In this document: piece by piece, positions 1-11,196 of the stretch
Layout of the letters: each line of letters starts with the position of its first letter
Position numbering within the stretch: the first letter of the stretch is position 1
NCBI GenBank assembly: GCA_030693045.1
Contig: JAUYBU010000468.1
Coordinates: 1 to 35,640 of the forward strand
Source of the DNA: Bryobacterales bacterium
Lineage (GTDB): Bacteria > Acidobacteriota > Terriglobia > Bryobacterales > Bryobacteraceae
Direction: 5' to 3'
DNA length: 35,640 nt
Made by a program: the position numbers and the translations under genes
The notes under the pieces: generated by a model
The model's database searches: none
Told to the model about the DNA's origin: nothing
Seen by the model: the letters and a program-made list of their open reading frames with translations, nothing else

Positions 1-555
1 AAGTTCATCATCCGCACGGTGGAGGGCAACGACGATTTTGCGTCGATGCGCGAGGTGATCGGGCGGCGCTACACGCGGCTTAAGGAAGAGGGCCAGCCAA
101 TGCCGGGCCTGGTGCTGGTGGACGGGGGCCTGGGCCAACTGCACGCGGCGGCCCAAGCGCTGGAGGCGGCCGGCATCCTGAACCAGCCGCTGGCTTCGAT
201 TGCCAAGCGCGAGGAATGGATCTACGTGCTGGGGCAGGAAGACGATCCGGTGGTGCTGGACCGCTTCTCGCCGGTTCTGCACCTGGTTCAATCCGTGCGC
301 GACGAGGCGCATCGCTTCGCGGTCACCTTTCACCGCGCGCGGCGGGCGAAGTCGCGGGTGGGCTCGGAGTTGGGCGAAGTGCCGGGCATCGGACGCGCCA
401 CCGCGGACAAGCTGCTCCGCCGCTTTGGCAGCGCCGCCGAAGTGCGCCGGGCGACCGAACACGAACTGGCGCAGGTGATTGGAGGCGCGGCCGCGCGGCG
501 GCTGAAGGGCTATTTCGGGGACAGGCAACGAAATCCCGAAATACCGTCGCGATGA
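1..555 (+). CDS. uvrC: UvrABC excinuclease subunit C, C-terminal part (5' cut by window)
   Basis: The open frame enters from the left edge and gives about 184 residues of the UvrC C-terminus. UvrC makes both incisions in nucleotide excision repair, together with UvrA and UvrB. The RNase H-like endonuclease domain is recognisable from VEGNDDFASM and the LVLVDGGLGQL motif (about residues 37-47 of the fragment), followed by the family's SVRDEAHRFA stretch. A helix-hairpin-helix tail (VPGIGRATADKLLRRFGS) binds DNA. The last codons and the stop lie inside an inverted repeat (510-611), so the extreme C-terminus (about 15 residues) may have been altered by insertion of that repeat. The family assignment is very secure; the N-terminal GIY-YIG domain lies outside the window. 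Confidence 0.96.
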   Translation, partial: KFIIRTVEGNDDFASMREVIGRRYTRLKEEGQPMPGLVLVDGGLGQLHAAAQALEAAGILNQPLASIAKREEWIYVLGQEDDPVVLDRFSPVLHLVQSVRDEAHRFAVTFHRARRAKSRVGSELGEVPGIGRATADKLLRRFGSAAEVRRATEHELAQVIGGAAARRLKGYFGDRQRNPEIPSR

Positions 556-611
556 ATTTGAATCCAGGTACGGCCAGAGTTTCGGGATTTCGTAGCCTGT
601 CCCCGAAATAG
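510..611. repeat. 32-bp inverted repeat, REP-like, overlapping the uvrC 3' end
   Basis: The left arm 510-541 and right arm 580-611 are reverse complements over 32 bases with one mismatch. Each arm contains CTATTTCGGGGACAGGC next to a second block, ACGAAATCCCGAAA. The 38-base loop contains the uvrC stop and a short inner CCGT/ACGG pairing. A related core, CTGTCCC(C)GAAATA, recurs in the hairpin at 10991-11098, so these look like two members of a dispersed repeat family. It may also act as a terminator between uvrC and the permease gene. Confidence 0.8.
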
Positions 612-637
612 GGCCTAGGTGAAATATCATAGAGTCC

Positions 638-3070
638 TTGAGTGTTTTGCTGCAGGATCTGCGATATGCGCTGCGACTGCTGGCGCGCGCTCCGGGCTTT
701 ACCGCGGTGGCGGTGCTGACGCTGGCGCTCGGCATCGGCGTCAACAGCGCGGTGTTCAGCCTGGTCGACGCGGTTCTGCTGCGTCCGCTTTCCTACCCGC
801 AACCGGAGCGGCTGGTGTGGCTGTGGGAGAGCAACCCGGCTCAGAAACTGCTGGTGATGCCCGCCGCGCCAGCCAATTTCGCCGACTGGAGGGAACAGAG
901 CCGGTCATTTGACCGGGTGGCCGCGTGGCGCGACCTCAACCTCACGCTCACCGGTCTCGATATTCCGGAGCGCGTACCGGGCGCGCGAGTGTTCCCCGAG
1001 CTACTCGATGTCCTGGGGGCCAAACCGGCGCTGGGCCGCGGCTTCGCGCGCGGCGAGGGAACGACGGCCGGAGAGCGGGTGGCCATGGTCACCCACGGGT
1101 TGTGGCAGCGGCGGTTCGGGGGCGACCCGTCGCTGGCCGGGCGCACGATTCAGTTGGACGGCATAAACTACACCATCGTCGGCATCCTCGCGCCCGAATT
1201 TCAGTTTCCGTTCAGCCGGGTGGAGGTTCTGATCCCCTGGGCTCCATCGCCGGGCGAGATGCTCGAGCGGGGAGCGAAGTTCCGGTATCTGCGCACGCTG
1301 GCGCGCCTGAGAGCCGGAGTTTCGGTGGAGCAGGCTCGCACCGAGATGATGGGGATCGCGCGCCGGCTGGAACAGGCCTACCCGGCCAGCAACCAGGGCT
1401 GGTCGGTCAATGTCATGCCGTTTCGCGAGTTCTTCATCGCCCAGTTCCGCCTCGGTCTGGTCGCGCTGATGGCGGCGGCGGGGTTTGTGGTTCTCATCGC
1501 CTGCGTGAACGTCGCCAACCTGCTGCTGGCGCGCGCCGCCGGGCGCCGGCGCGAGATCGCGGTCCGCACGGCACTCGGCGCCGGCCGCGGGCGGCTGCTG
1601 CGGCAGCTCCTTACGGAAAGCACCCTGCTGGGACTGATCGGCGGAGTGGCGGGCCTCGCATTGGCGTGGGCTGGAATCAAGCCGCTGATGGCGTTGATCC
1701 CCGAGTTGGACCTGCCGATTCCCGGTCTGGACAGCGTGCGGATCGACCTGCGGGCGGTCTGGTTCACGCTCGGTCTCTCGGTTGTGACCAGTGTGCTGTT
1801 CGGCGTCGCGCCGCTGGCGCAGGCCTCCTCGTCCGGACTTCACGAGGGGCTCAAAGAGGGTGGCCGCGGCGGCGGCGGCGGCGCGCGCAACCGGAGAATT
1901 CGCGCGTTGCTGGTGGTTTGCGAAATCGCGCTGGCGGTGGTCCTGTCGATCGGCGCGGGACTGATGATGCGGAGCTTCGCGCGGATGCAGCGGGTCGACC
2001 CGGGCTTCCGGCCCGAGAACACGCTGACGTTCCGCGTTTCGTTGCCTGCATCCCGGTACGCGCAACCGGCCCGGCAGCGCGCCTTTTTCCATCAACTGGC
2101 CCAGCGGCTGGGAGCGCTGCCGTCGGCTACCGATGTGGGTTTGACGAATCATGTCCCGCTCAGCGGTTCCTGGAGCGTGGTCCGGTTCACCATCGACGGA
2201 CGTCCGGTCTCGCCGGAAGAGACGCCCTCGGCCAGCAATGGAGTAGTGACGCCATCCTACTTCCGCGCGATGGGAATCAAGGTGGTCGCGGGCCGCGCCT
2301 TCACGGAACAGGACGACGGGAACGCCCCGCGCGCGGCGATGGTGAACCAGTCGCTGGCGCGGCGGTACTGGCCGGGAACGGAGGCGCTCGGACAGCGGAT
2401 TCACCTGGAGGGAGAGAGTCCGGACGCTCCGCCGCTGGTGGTGGTCGGCGTGGTGCGCGACATCCATCAACGCGAGTTGTACCAGGAGCCCATGCCGGAA
2501 CTGTACCGCTGTTATCCTCAGGCGCCTACCGCGTCCATGTCGGTCATCCTTCGCGCGGCCTCCGACCCGCTGGCGCTGGCCGCCGCGGCGCGGCGCGAGG
2601 TGGCGGCGCTGGATCCCAACCAGCCGGTCTACAACGTCGAGACTCTGAGCCGGATACTGGAGAGTTCGCTGTGGCAGACGCGGCTGACCGCGGCGCTGTT
2701 CGGAGCGTTTTCCGCGCTCGCCCTGGCGCTGGCCGCGGTCGGCATCTATGGTCTGACGGCGTACACGGTGGCGCAGCGGCAGCGCGAAATCGGCCTCCGC
2801 CTGGCGCTGGGCGCGACCCCCGGCGACGTGCTGCGGCTGGTGCTGGGCAGGGGGCTGGCGCTGGCGCTGGCAGGCGTGCTGGGCGGGACCGTGGCGGCGT
2901 ATCTTCTCACCAAAGGGATGGCGGGGCTTCTGTATGAGATCGGCGTCCTCGATCCGGCGACCTTCCTGACGGCGCCGCTGTTGCTTCTGGCGGTGGCCGC
3001 GGCGGCGAACCTGGCGCCCGCATTGCGCGCGGCCCGCACCGATCCGATGACCGCGCTGCGGCATGAATAG
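638..3070 (+). CDS. ADOP-type MacB/FtsX-like permease
   Basis: An 810-residue inner-membrane protein built from two tandem units of MacB-like periplasmic core domain plus FtsX-type transmembrane domain. The N-terminus ([19 protein letters not shown], then a membrane helix and [16 protein letters not shown]) is the signature of acidobacterial duplicated orphan permeases. The first FtsX block lies around residues 270-400 ([19 protein letters not shown]), the second at the C-terminus ([20 protein letters not shown]). No ATPase gene is adjacent, as is usual for this family, so the transported substrate is unknown. The TTG at 638 is the only nearby in-frame start after a stop at 620-622. The stop overlaps a possible first start of the next gene, so the two are probably co-transcribed. 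Confidence 0.9.
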   Translation: MSVLLQDLRYALRLLARAPGFTAVAVLTLALGIGVNSAVFSLVDAVLLRPLSYPQPERLVWLWESNPAQKLLVMPAAPANFADWREQSRSFDRVAAWRDLNLTLTGLDIPERVPGARVFPELLDVLGAKPALGRGFARGEGTTAGERVAMVTHGLWQRRFGGDPSLAGRTIQLDGINYTIVGILAPEFQFPFSRVEVLIPWAPSPGEMLERGAKFRYLRTLARLRAGVSVEQARTEMMGIARRLEQAYPASNQGWSVNVMPFREFFIAQFRLGLVALMAAAGFVVLIACVNVANLLLARAAGRRREIAVRTALGAGRGRLLRQLLTESTLLGLIGGVAGLALAWAGIKPLMALIPELDLPIPGLDSVRIDLRAVWFTLGLSVVTSVLFGVAPLAQASSSGLHEGLKEGGRGGGGGARNRRIRALLVVCEIALAVVLSIGAGLMMRSFARMQRVDPGFRPENTLTFRVSLPASRYAQPARQRAFFHQLAQRLGALPSATDVGLTNHVPLSGSWSVVRFTIDGRPVSPEETPSASNGVVTPSYFRAMGIKVVAGRAFTEQDDGNAPRAAMVNQSLARRYWPGTEALGQRIHLEGESPDAPPLVVVGVVRDIHQRELYQEPMPELYRCYPQAPTASMSVILRAASDPLALAAAARREVAALDPNQPVYNVETLSRILESSLWQTRLTAALFGAFSALALALAAVGIYGLTAYTVAQRQREIGLRLALGATPGDVLRLVLGRGLALALAGVLGGTVAAYLLTKGMAGLLYEIGVLDPATFLTAPLLLLAVAAAANLAPALRAARTDPMTALRHE

Positions 3071-3077
3071 GAATTGC

Positions 3078-4445
<1,368 letters not shown>

Positions 4446-5012
4446 CGGCCCGTCCTTCCGCCGAAGGAGACAGGCCAGGAGGCCCATAGGCGCTAAAGTA
4501 AGCCCGGCTGGCGGATGAAACAGAATCTGAGATTCCTGGCGACGGCCTGAGCCGGAGCGCGCATCGAGATCCCCCTTCTCCGACGAATCGGACCCTCACC
4601 TTCTCTCGTTGTGTCGAGCTTTCCGCTTGCACGAGAAGGGCGTGATACAAGCCGGTTGCCGTTCCGGTAAACATCCGCCGCGCTTGGGCACGGGGGCCAC
4701 TCTTGTGCAGCCTTGACGGCCGGGTTTCGTTCCAGGGGCGCAGCAGTTCTTCATTATCTTGTAGGAATCTGACAATCGTCTCACTTCTGAATCCGGAAAC
4801 GATCTTGTCGATGGTGCATTCGGTTGCGAGAACGCCGCAGAGGTGTGGTTGCGGTCACCATATCGGATCTGCGGACCAGTAACAGACTCCGCTGCCGCTG
4901 TATCCCTTCCCCCGATGCGGCAGGTCGTAGGGGATGGTGAAGTCCTGCTGGGCTGCCGATGTCCTGTTGTGGGCACGGTAGTGAGGGCGACAACCGGTTA
5001 GGCCAGCAGGGA
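4446..5012. other. Gene-free stretch between regulator and two-gene island
   Basis: About 570 bases with no convincing gene. The first 40 bases hold a short hairpin (CCTTC-cgcc-GAAGG) after the regulator stop, without a T tract. The open frames on the - strand (4596-4976, 4781-4993) have low-complexity, Arg/Pro/Ser-rich translations typical of shadow frames. This is probably the boundary of the island that follows; no direct repeats or integrase were seen. Confidence 0.5.
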
Positions 5013-7640
5013 TTATTCTAGGCCATTTGAGAATCCGTCGGAGAGTTCATTCAGAAACTCGGCTAAGGTCCTTCGTGGACCATCGCCAAACCTGGCGGTT
5101 GGAGGTAGGACCGTCTGGTCAAGAAGGCCAGCTATCGGAGTGGTTAGGCTACTCTTGAACCAGCTCTCGTTCTTATTGCCGTACACCCGGAGCACTCGTA
5201 CGTTCATATCCGATGTCCGTTCGGCAGCAGCGATAACAACACAGAAGCCCGCCTTTCCTTGCCACAGCAAATCGCCGGCTCTCAATCTAGTCTGAGAAAT
5301 CCGTTTTGAGATCTCCACCAGACTCTGACCGCTCACCGCCTCTTCCAACCTACGCAGCGCGTGCCCGCGACGAATCTGTCGAAGCCACAATTCATTGAAG
5401 GCATCCAATTCGTCGGCCGTAAACGATCCAGCCTGCGTCAGCAGTTCGGTGAAAGCAAGGCTCAGTTGCTGATGGTCAAGCCCATCCCAAAGCCAGGGTA
5501 ATTGCGCGATCGCAAGTGCTGACCCTAATGCGAATCTCGCATGCTCCGGGCTCCGCCCCCGCGGGGAAACGGCCAACGCCCAACCGGCCAGGGCAGCCAC
5601 CAACTCCGGTGAGCGAAAGGCTGCCGCAAAGTCCGCCTGTGATCGTGCGCTCTCGTGTCGGCGCTGGATCCATCCAGACCCCTCGTCCGAACTATAAAAC
5701 AGGCTCGACCAGATTCGGTGCGTGCTCGTAAAGAACGTCTGTTCATCCAGCCACCCATTGCGGAGCGCGACTCGAAAGAGAATCGACGTGAGCCTGAGGT
5801 CAGCACCGAGCCACTCAGGAGGGCGGTCTGCCAGGAATGAAGACGCAGTCATTGCTTTACACAGCTGTTCAACAATACGGACGGCACGACGGGCCTCTCG
5901 CTTGGTCGGAGCTATCGGGGCATCAGAAGCCGTGTTCTGGCCCGGAAGGTGTTCTGGACGGTCGACCGGCTCCTCGGCATCGCTTTCATTTCCATCACCT
6001 TCCTCCGAACCCCCGGGCTCTTGCGGTGCCACCTCGAACCATCGCAAAAGGAGTTGTTGCAGCAAGTGAACGCGATCCTGCACCGTGTACGGGAAACTTC
6101 GCGCAACCGCACTAAAACGCGGGGGCGAATAGTCCACGGCAAAAACGTCGTCCGCGGTGTATTCCTTAACTACATGCGTCTGTTCGGAACCGCCGTGAGT
6201 GTCCACCGATGCCCGTCGCGGAAGATACGTCAGATGTGAACAGAGGGCTTCGAGCACTTCGGCCCACGCGCCGAAACCCCATGCCTCTGCGCGCACATTC
6301 TTGCGGATCGCGTCGCCCAGACTGCGGCACCTCGCCGTCGATCGTAGCTGCCATTCTTGATCAACCCATCTGGGCGCGGTTCGGGCACGCGCGTTGCCGT
6401 CTTTGCCTTCTAACGTCACCTCGCGGGGAGCCTCGCCAAGTCGAGCGCGAATGCAGCCAAGTCCCAGATGCTCGAACTCCGTGGACAAGCCATCGACCTC
6501 ACACGCGGTAATCTTCCAGCAAGGAGGGGCGTAGGCAACCCGCAGGCAGCCGTTTTCGTAGCTGGCCGCCAACACGCGCAGGGGCGGCACCAGTGGCAAA
6601 GTCATCTCCGGCGCCTCGATAGGGAGTACGGGGACGACGTCAAGCAGATGGAGTTCCGCTTGGAAGCGATCCCGGAATTCGTCGGAGTCCATGCGTTGCA
6701 CTGCCAGCAACTCAGCGTTTCCCTGCTCTCCCGGTATCAATAGTGCGGCACGAGAGCAGTTGGCGCTACCGACAAATACAGTCACATGATCGCCCTGTTT
6801 GAAGGCATAGAACTTCGCATGGATGAACACTTCGCGGGTTCTTTGGTCATCCTCCCGCTGAAACGTGACTGACCTGAGGTGCGCCGCCCCAGCGTTCCGG
6901 CTCCACGCTGCCTCTTTCAGGCCTGTTCGGCCAGGTTGCACCAAAAGGCTGACCTCCGCGCTTGCGGCGTGGCCGATAATGGCAGCGAGCGCTGCTCCGT
7001 CATCGTCGAAATAGGGTGAGCAAACAGTGACTCTGTCAACCGCAGCGGTATCGAGTTGTTCAAACATTTGGCCGAGGAGCGAGGGCCCGGACGATGGCCT
7101 TCCCAACAGTTGGCCGGGCTGACCAAGGCCCGCTGCCCAGGTACGTGTTGCAGGATCAAACGCTTCCTCTATGTCCGTTTGGACCTGCTCTGAAAGGGCG
7201 ACACGCCTAAGGATCAACCTGAGGTATTCTTGAAACGCCGCAAACGGTGCGGGGCCGTCCTCTCCTATTTCGAATCGAAGCCAGTGCTCCGCGTTCTCTC
7301 GCCACCCGCCAAACGTGAGATTTCCGCTGCCAACGCACAGCGTAGCCTCAGAAGGTCCAGAGAGTAGGACGGCTTTGGGGTGGAAGCGAAAGCCGGGCTC
7401 CATCTCAATGGAAACGACCCGAAACCGAACTCCCAGCCCCTGTATTACCGGCGCTTGGGCGGCGTATGACGCAGCCGCGCAGCCAGCATCGGCAAAGACC
7501 GTCAAAGCCGGCTGGCCGCATCGGCGCAATGCCGAGAGGACGACCGTCTGTAGAAAAACGAAGTCAATGTTGTGAGTTAGCACAACTGCATTTGTGACGT
7601 CCTTTTTCTCGTAGATCTCTCGGAGCAGGTCTGCCCTCAT
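5013..7640 (-). CDS. Large PLD-superfamily (HKD) nuclease-like protein
   Basis: An 875-residue protein with two phospholipase-D-type half-sites in its first third. The first is HPK at residues 87-89 with GSGN at 104-107; the second is HAK at 274-276 with GSAN at 291-294, preceded by the family's SPYFDD stretch near 208. The spacing H-x-K then G-S-x-N is that of HKD nucleases, in which two half-sites form one active centre cutting phosphodiester bonds. The remaining roughly 550 residues are not recognised; they include an acidic linker ([16 protein letters not shown]). No membrane segments or signal peptide are visible. The ATG overlaps the stop of the upstream gene by four bases (ATGA), so the two are translationally coupled. 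Codon third positions look less GC-rich than in neighbouring genes, suggesting transfer. A role in restricting foreign DNA is inference. Confidence 0.8.
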   Translation of the reverse strand: MRADLLREIYEKKDVTNAVVLTHNIDFVFLQTVVLSALRRCGQPALTVFADAGCAAASYAAQAPVIQGLGVRFRVVSIEMEPGFRFHPKAVLLSGPSEATLCVGSGNLTFGGWRENAEHWLRFEIGEDGPAPFAAFQEYLRLILRRVALSEQVQTDIEEAFDPATRTWAAGLGQPGQLLGRPSSGPSLLGQMFEQLDTAAVDRVTVCSPYFDDDGAALAAIIGHAASAEVSLLVQPGRTGLKEAAWSRNAGAAHLRSVTFQREDDQRTREVFIHAKFYAFKQGDHVTVFVGSANCSRAALLIPGEQGNAELLAVQRMDSDEFRDRFQAELHLLDVVPVLPIEAPEMTLPLVPPLRVLAASYENGCLRVAYAPPCWKITACEVDGLSTEFEHLGLGCIRARLGEAPREVTLEGKDGNARARTAPRWVDQEWQLRSTARCRSLGDAIRKNVRAEAWGFGAWAEVLEALCSHLTYLPRRASVDTHGGSEQTHVVKEYTADDVFAVDYSPPRFSAVARSFPYTVQDRVHLLQQLLLRWFEVAPQEPGGSEEGDGNESDAEEPVDRPEHLPGQNTASDAPIAPTKREARRAVRIVEQLCKAMTASSFLADRPPEWLGADLRLTSILFRVALRNGWLDEQTFFTSTHRIWSSLFYSSDEGSGWIQRRHESARSQADFAAAFRSPELVAALAGWALAVSPRGRSPEHARFALGSALAIAQLPWLWDGLDHQQLSLAFTELLTQAGSFTADELDAFNELWLRQIRRGHALRRLEEAVSGQSLVEISKRISQTRLRAGDLLWQGKAGFCVVIAAAERTSDMNVRVLRVYGNKNESWFKSSLTTPIAGLLDQTVLPPTARFGDGPRRTLAEFLNELSDGFSNGLE

Positions 7641-9187
7641 ATTCTCAATTCACTTGCAAGGAGACCCTGCCCGAGTTTAGTTAGTCTGTAGCGCCCGTCC
7701 GACTGCCATTCCAAGTGGCCGAGGTCAGCCCACATTCTAAGCAAGTTTCCGAGCCTGTCCCCGCTGTAGCCGGCGCGAACCAGCGTACCTGTAGGTCGCA
7801 GAAGGTCTCCTTCCGTGTAGAACCTTAACGAGCACTTCTGTCCCTGGCCCATCTTTCGCAGAGTCGCTGACAGGTGCGGCTCAATCACCGCCTGCTTGAG
7901 GAGGATTGTTAGCGTTTCACCGACCGTCCGACTGCTATCACTCTTCAGGATGCCGAACGTCCGTTCAAGGTAATCCTGGTCCCCGCGCGGCGAGGGCCGT
8001 TGGTCATGTCTAAGACCGGTCGTGCGCTTCGCACACGAAATCAGTAGAGCCAAAGCATAAAGCGCGCGGTTATCGGGGGCTAGATCGCGGGGAGTTCCGG
8101 TGTCTGTCGGTCGGCAAGTGATCGGATCATCATTGAGGATCGCTTCAACTTCGAGAAGAGACGTGGCCATGACCGGGCCATTATGCGGAAGAATGGTGTA
8201 GAGAAATGGCGGCAGCGGTTGGTTCGTATTCCACTCTGCTACGACACGCTCGACAGAACCCGCGGTGAGATCGATCAGCGTATCGGTTAGCGCAGACAAC
8301 AGCAGCTCAAGTCCAAAGTGGACCAAGCGTCGGAGTTCGTATTCCGCCCAGGCGCGGACCGTGGCGTCCGAACCGGCCTGGCTTCCGTTGATGACGGCCT
8401 TATAGGCCGACCGGATCAACTCCCCAGCGGATTGTGGAGCGCCTTGGATTTCACCGAATGCCAAGAGCGTCGTTTTCATAAAGCGCTGACAAGTTCCGAG
8501 GCTCTCAGCAGAATGAGGATTGCGGAACGCCCCCTCCAAGAGGTCTCGCTCGGCTGGACAAGCGACAAGCCCGTTGGCCGAGAAAAGCCTGCCTTCTGCG
8601 TTCAGAGTCGCGGAATCCAGGGTCCCGCCATTGAACACCAGCATTTCGAGCTGTGAGCCTCCGACGAGGTCCTCCCGGGCCTCCCACATCGCTTGGCCGC
8701 GAGCCGTCACACGAACAGGCGGACTTTCTCCGAATCTCGTTTCCAGCAGTCCGAATGAACGGCACGGCATGACGTAGGTGCCGTACAAAGCGCCTCCCCG
8801 ATCACTCGGAACCTCAACACGGCCGTCGTGATTAAGGCGTGTGAGTGTATCTGAGTGGAGATTCGCGCCGAGCACCCCGAAGGTGTTCCCGGACTCGCCG
8901 AATGCCTTCCCCGCGGCAGTCGAGGCCAAAACTACAAATTCAAGACGGGCAAGCGTTTGGCGAAGCTTCTCTGGATCAGATATGGCGTGCCCGCCGCCGG
9001 CGTCGAGTTCTCTTGTGTAGAACTCTTTGAAGATCCACGGCAGTAGGGACAAGTAGCGAGCGCGGAATGAGATCGTTGTGATCCCCGCAACCCAGTCGCG
9101 CTCGATTGCTTGGTCGACCTGGCGCACCCCGAGAATGTCGATTCCTTTGATCTTTTCGCGCTCGCCCGAGTTCCAGAAAGATTCCAT
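7637..9187 (-). CDS. Uncharacterised protein, possibly DUF6361-like, first gene of PLD operon
   Basis: About 516 residues from ATG 9187, or 540 from GTG 9259; neither has a clear ribosome site. I prefer 9187 because the protein then begins MESFW, near the start expected for the resembling family. The stretch [21 protein letters not shown] (about residues 39-59) resembles the N-terminal 'RARYF-PW' signature that I associate with DUF6361-type proteins. This is a from-memory motif match, not a search result. The C-terminal about 100 residues look like a small winged-helix domain ([29 protein letters not shown]). No catalytic motif is seen. Translation couples to the PLD gene through a 4-bp overlap. 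It may be a target-recognition or control partner of the nuclease; that is inference. Confidence 0.65.
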   Translation of the reverse strand: MESFWNSGEREKIKGIDILGVRQVDQAIERDWVAGITTISFRARYLSLLPWIFKEFYTRELDAGGGHAISDPEKLRQTLARLEFVVLASTAAGKAFGESGNTFGVLGANLHSDTLTRLNHDGRVEVPSDRGGALYGTYVMPCRSFGLLETRFGESPPVRVTARGQAMWEAREDLVGGSQLEMLVFNGGTLDSATLNAEGRLFSANGLVACPAERDLLEGAFRNPHSAESLGTCQRFMKTTLLAFGEIQGAPQSAGELIRSAYKAVINGSQAGSDATVRAWAEYELRRLVHFGLELLLSALTDTLIDLTAGSVERVVAEWNTNQPLPPFLYTILPHNGPVMATSLLEVEAILNDDPITCRPTDTGTPRDLAPDNRALYALALLISCAKRTTGLRHDQRPSPRGDQDYLERTFGILKSDSSRTVGETLTILLKQAVIEPHLSATLRKMGQGQKCSLRFYTEGDLLRPTGTLVRAGYSGDRLGNLLRMWADLGHLEWQSDGRYRLTKLGQGLLASELRI

Positions 9188-9493
9188 TACAGTTGACGAA
9201 CGGATACCTATCCGCGGGTCAGAAGCGTTCGCCTGTCTCGCCCGGCAGCCTGTGAGCACGTGCGAGAGTGCCGCGCTCGCTGAACCCTACTGATAACAAG
9301 TATCGCCCTAAAGGATTACGGATGGAAGTTCACATGGACGCGTAGTCGCCAAGCCGAACAGGTGGACGGCGGCCTACATTTCCCGCGGGATGGCCTTCTG
9401 GGACCGTATCAACGACGAGATCCGGGCGCATCTTGCTCCGGCTAGAGCGCCTGGGAAGCCTTATCTTAACGCCTGTGGGCCGGGAGGCCTGTC

Positions 9494-10558
9494 CTACGTT
9501 AGCAGGGTGACGCAGTCTTCCAGGCGGCTCTGGGCGCCGCCGTCGTTCACGCAGAATCTCCCTTTCCACAGCGAGACCCCGGCGTAGGCGCCGTCCTTGC
9601 GCAGCGCGTAGAACTTGATGTCGAACTTGCGCAGGCGCTCCCGATCGTTGTCGAAGTTGCGGGCGATGCGCTTGAGCACGTCCAGGCCGGCGTCGGTGGG
9701 CGACATGCCGTGGCGCATGTTCTCGACGATGGAATGCGCCCCGGCGACGCGGATGTTTTCTTCGCCTCGCCCGGTGGAGCCGGCGGCGCCGACGTCCTGG
9801 TCCACGTACAGTCCCGCGCCGATGATGGGCGAGTCTCCGACACGTCCCGGAATCTTCCAGGCCAGACCGCTGGTGGTGGTCACGCCGGACATTTCGCCCT
9901 TCGGGTTCAAGGCCAGGCAGTTGATGGTGCCGGTGGGCGGGCGAACGGCCATTTGCCAGGCCCATGCCAGGGTCTCGTCGTCGGCGTCGGGGAACAGGCG
10001 GCGCAGGCCGGAGGTCTTCTTGGGGACCGGCGCGTCCAGGCCGTCGGTCCAGTTGTTGTTGCCGGAGGCGTCGCGCAGGGACCGTTTCCAGACCAGCCAC
10101 GCCAGGCGCGACTTCACGGTCAGCAGGTCCTCCTCCTTGAAGCCGCAGGCGCGGGCGAATCGCAGGGCGCCATCGCCCACCAGCATGATGTGATCGGTCT
10201 GTTCCATCACCAGCTTGGCGACCTTGGACGGCGTCTTGATATTCCGGATGGAGGCCACCGAGCCGGCGCGGCGCGTGGGTCCGTGCATGACGCTGGCATC
10301 CAGTTCGACCACCCCCTCCTCGTTCGGCAAACCGCCGTAGCCGACCGAGGTGTCGTTGGGGTCTTCTTCCACCATGTTGACGCCGGCGACCACGGCGTCC
10401 AGCGTGTCGTGGCCGGCATTCAGCATCTGCATGGCGCGGGCGCAGGCGATCAGGCCGTTGGCGCTTGAGATCACGATGTTCTTGGGAGCGGCGTTTTGCG
10501 CGGCGCGGGCGGCGGCGACGGCCCCCGTGGTGAGCATCCAATTCCTTCGGGTGATCAT
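9494..10558 (-). CDS. N4-(beta-N-acetylglucosaminyl)-L-asparaginase-like Ntn hydrolase, Tat-exported
   Basis: A 354-residue Ntn-hydrolase of the glycosylasparaginase / isoaspartyl peptidase family. These are made as a precursor that cleaves itself before a Thr which becomes the nucleophile. The likely nucleophile is Thr211 in TGTINCLAL, followed by GEMSGVTTTSGLAWK and GRVGDSPIIGAG, which are hallmark substrate-pocket segments. The residue before the Thr is Gly rather than the Asp of characterised glycosylasparaginases. The N-terminus TRRNWMLTTGAVAAARAA is a twin-arginine signal peptide, so the enzyme acts outside the cytoplasm, perhaps on glycopeptides. The start (ATG 10558) is set by this signal; upstream extension of the open frame is antisense to the next gene. 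It is divergent from the 10577 gene by only 18 bases. Confidence 0.88.
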   Translation of the reverse strand: MITRRNWMLTTGAVAAARAAQNAAPKNIVISSANGLIACARAMQMLNAGHDTLDAVVAGVNMVEEDPNDTSVGYGGLPNEEGVVELDASVMHGPTRRAGSVASIRNIKTPSKVAKLVMEQTDHIMLVGDGALRFARACGFKEEDLLTVKSRLAWLVWKRSLRDASGNNNWTDGLDAPVPKKTSGLRRLFPDADDETLAWAWQMAVRPPTGTINCLALNPKGEMSGVTTTSGLAWKIPGRVGDSPIIGAGLYVDQDVGAAGSTGRGEENIRVAGAHSIVENMRHGMSPTDAGLDVLKRIARNFDNDRERLRKFDIKFYALRKDGAYAGVSLWKGRFCVNDGGAQSRLEDCVTLLT

Positions 10559-10564
10559 ATCGGC

Positions 10565-10570
10565 TACACT
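10565..10570 (+). promoter_or_regulatory. -10-like hexamer TACACT six bases before the start
   Basis: TACACT followed by six bases and ATG 10577. Such spacing predicts a transcript that starts at or near the start codon, so no leader. The same arrangement occurs before 11580 and before 16398. Confidence 0.4.
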
Positions 10571-10576
10571 TTCCTC

Positions 10577-10981
10577 ATGAGGAACGTTGTTCCGGTTCTT
10601 CTGGTGGCGCTTGCAACATTGTCGGTCGCGGCCGACAGAAAACGCAACCAGGCGCCTCCCAGGCCGGCCGAGATCGAGATCGTGGAAATCACGGCGCACC
10701 GCGGCGACGGCCGGGTTTCGCTCGATGGACGGGTAAAGAACACGGGAGAGCGCGCCGCCGTGGGCATAGTGCTCTTGTTCGACTTCATGGCGCCGGGCCG
10801 GCAGGTGATTACCACCAAACGGGGCGACCTGGAAATTGCGACGCTCGAGCCGGGCGAGGAAGCCGAGTTTCACGTCTACGCGCCCGAGCCGCCGCGCGCG
10901 GTCGAGATCCGCGTCCAGGTGCAGGACGGCTCCGAACGCGAATTGAAGGTCATCAAGCCCGGACCCTACGCCATCGAGTAG
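10577..10981 (+). CDS. Small secreted protein, FxLYD/CARDB-like single domain
   Basis: A 134-residue protein with a Sec signal peptide (MRNVVPVLLVALATLSVAA) and one predicted beta-sandwich. The domain pattern (GRVSLDGRVKNTGERAAVGIVLLFDF, then LEPGEEAEFHV) resembles FxLYD or CARDB-like domains, which often mediate extracellular adhesion or scaffold contacts. This is a fold-level guess from alternating beta patterns. The open frame extends upstream to 10496, but the signal peptide fixes the start at ATG 10577. The divergent glycosylasparaginase gene begins 18 bases away, so the two promoters must overlap coding sequence. No ribosome site is present, consistent with leaderless translation. A large hairpin repeat follows 10 bases after the stop. 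Confidence 0.75.
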   Translation: MRNVVPVLLVALATLSVAADRKRNQAPPRPAEIEIVEITAHRGDGRVSLDGRVKNTGERAAVGIVLLFDFMAPGRQVITTKRGDLEIATLEPGEEAEFHVYAPEPPRAVEIRVQVQDGSERELKVIKPGPYAIE

Positions 10982-10990
10982 CGCCCCAAT

Positions 10991-11098
10991 AAATGCGTCA
11001 GCCTGGTATGGCCCCTTTTCTGGGACAGACCAGTGTGTCCCTTGCGGACACACCTGTCTGTCCCGAAATAAAAGGGGCCATACCAGGCTGACGCATTT
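10991..11098. repeat. 108-bp near-complete hairpin, REP-like element
   Basis: The outer arms 10991-11019 and 11070-11098 are perfect 29-bp reverse complements (AAATGCGTCAGCCTGG...). Inside, 11022-11040 pairs with 11046-11064 over 19 bases with two mismatches, leaving a five-base loop. The inner part carries TGTCCCGAAATA, close to the core of the repeat at 510-611. It lies between two + strand genes and may act as a terminator for the first. No transposase is nearby; a REP-associated tyrosine transposase acting in trans is plausible. Confidence 0.85.
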
Positions 11099-11107
11099 TT
11101 CTTGAGG

Positions 11108-11126
11108 TTTTACAGTTTTTTTACAG
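11108..11126. promoter_or_regulatory. PHO-box-like 11-bp-spaced direct repeat
   Basis: TTTTACAG occurs at 11108-11115 and again at 11119-11126, exactly 11 bp apart. On the other strand this reads CTGTAAAA-AAA-CTGTAAAA, similar in layout to the PHO box (CTGTCAT repeats at 11-bp period). OmpR/PhoB-type winged-helix proteins bind such one-turn direct repeats. It lies about 60-70 bp upstream of a gene for exactly such a DNA-binding domain, so autoregulation is plausible. Confidence 0.5.
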
Positions 11127-11196
11127 GTCTTTCGCGACACCCGTTCCGGAAAGCCGTAGCATCGAAGCTGAGACGACTGTTATGGAGACCTCTCGT

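Noticed and set aside
4596-4976. 126-residue - strand frame in the gap before the island
   Set aside because: No ribosome site, no domain, low-complexity composition; not supported as a gene.
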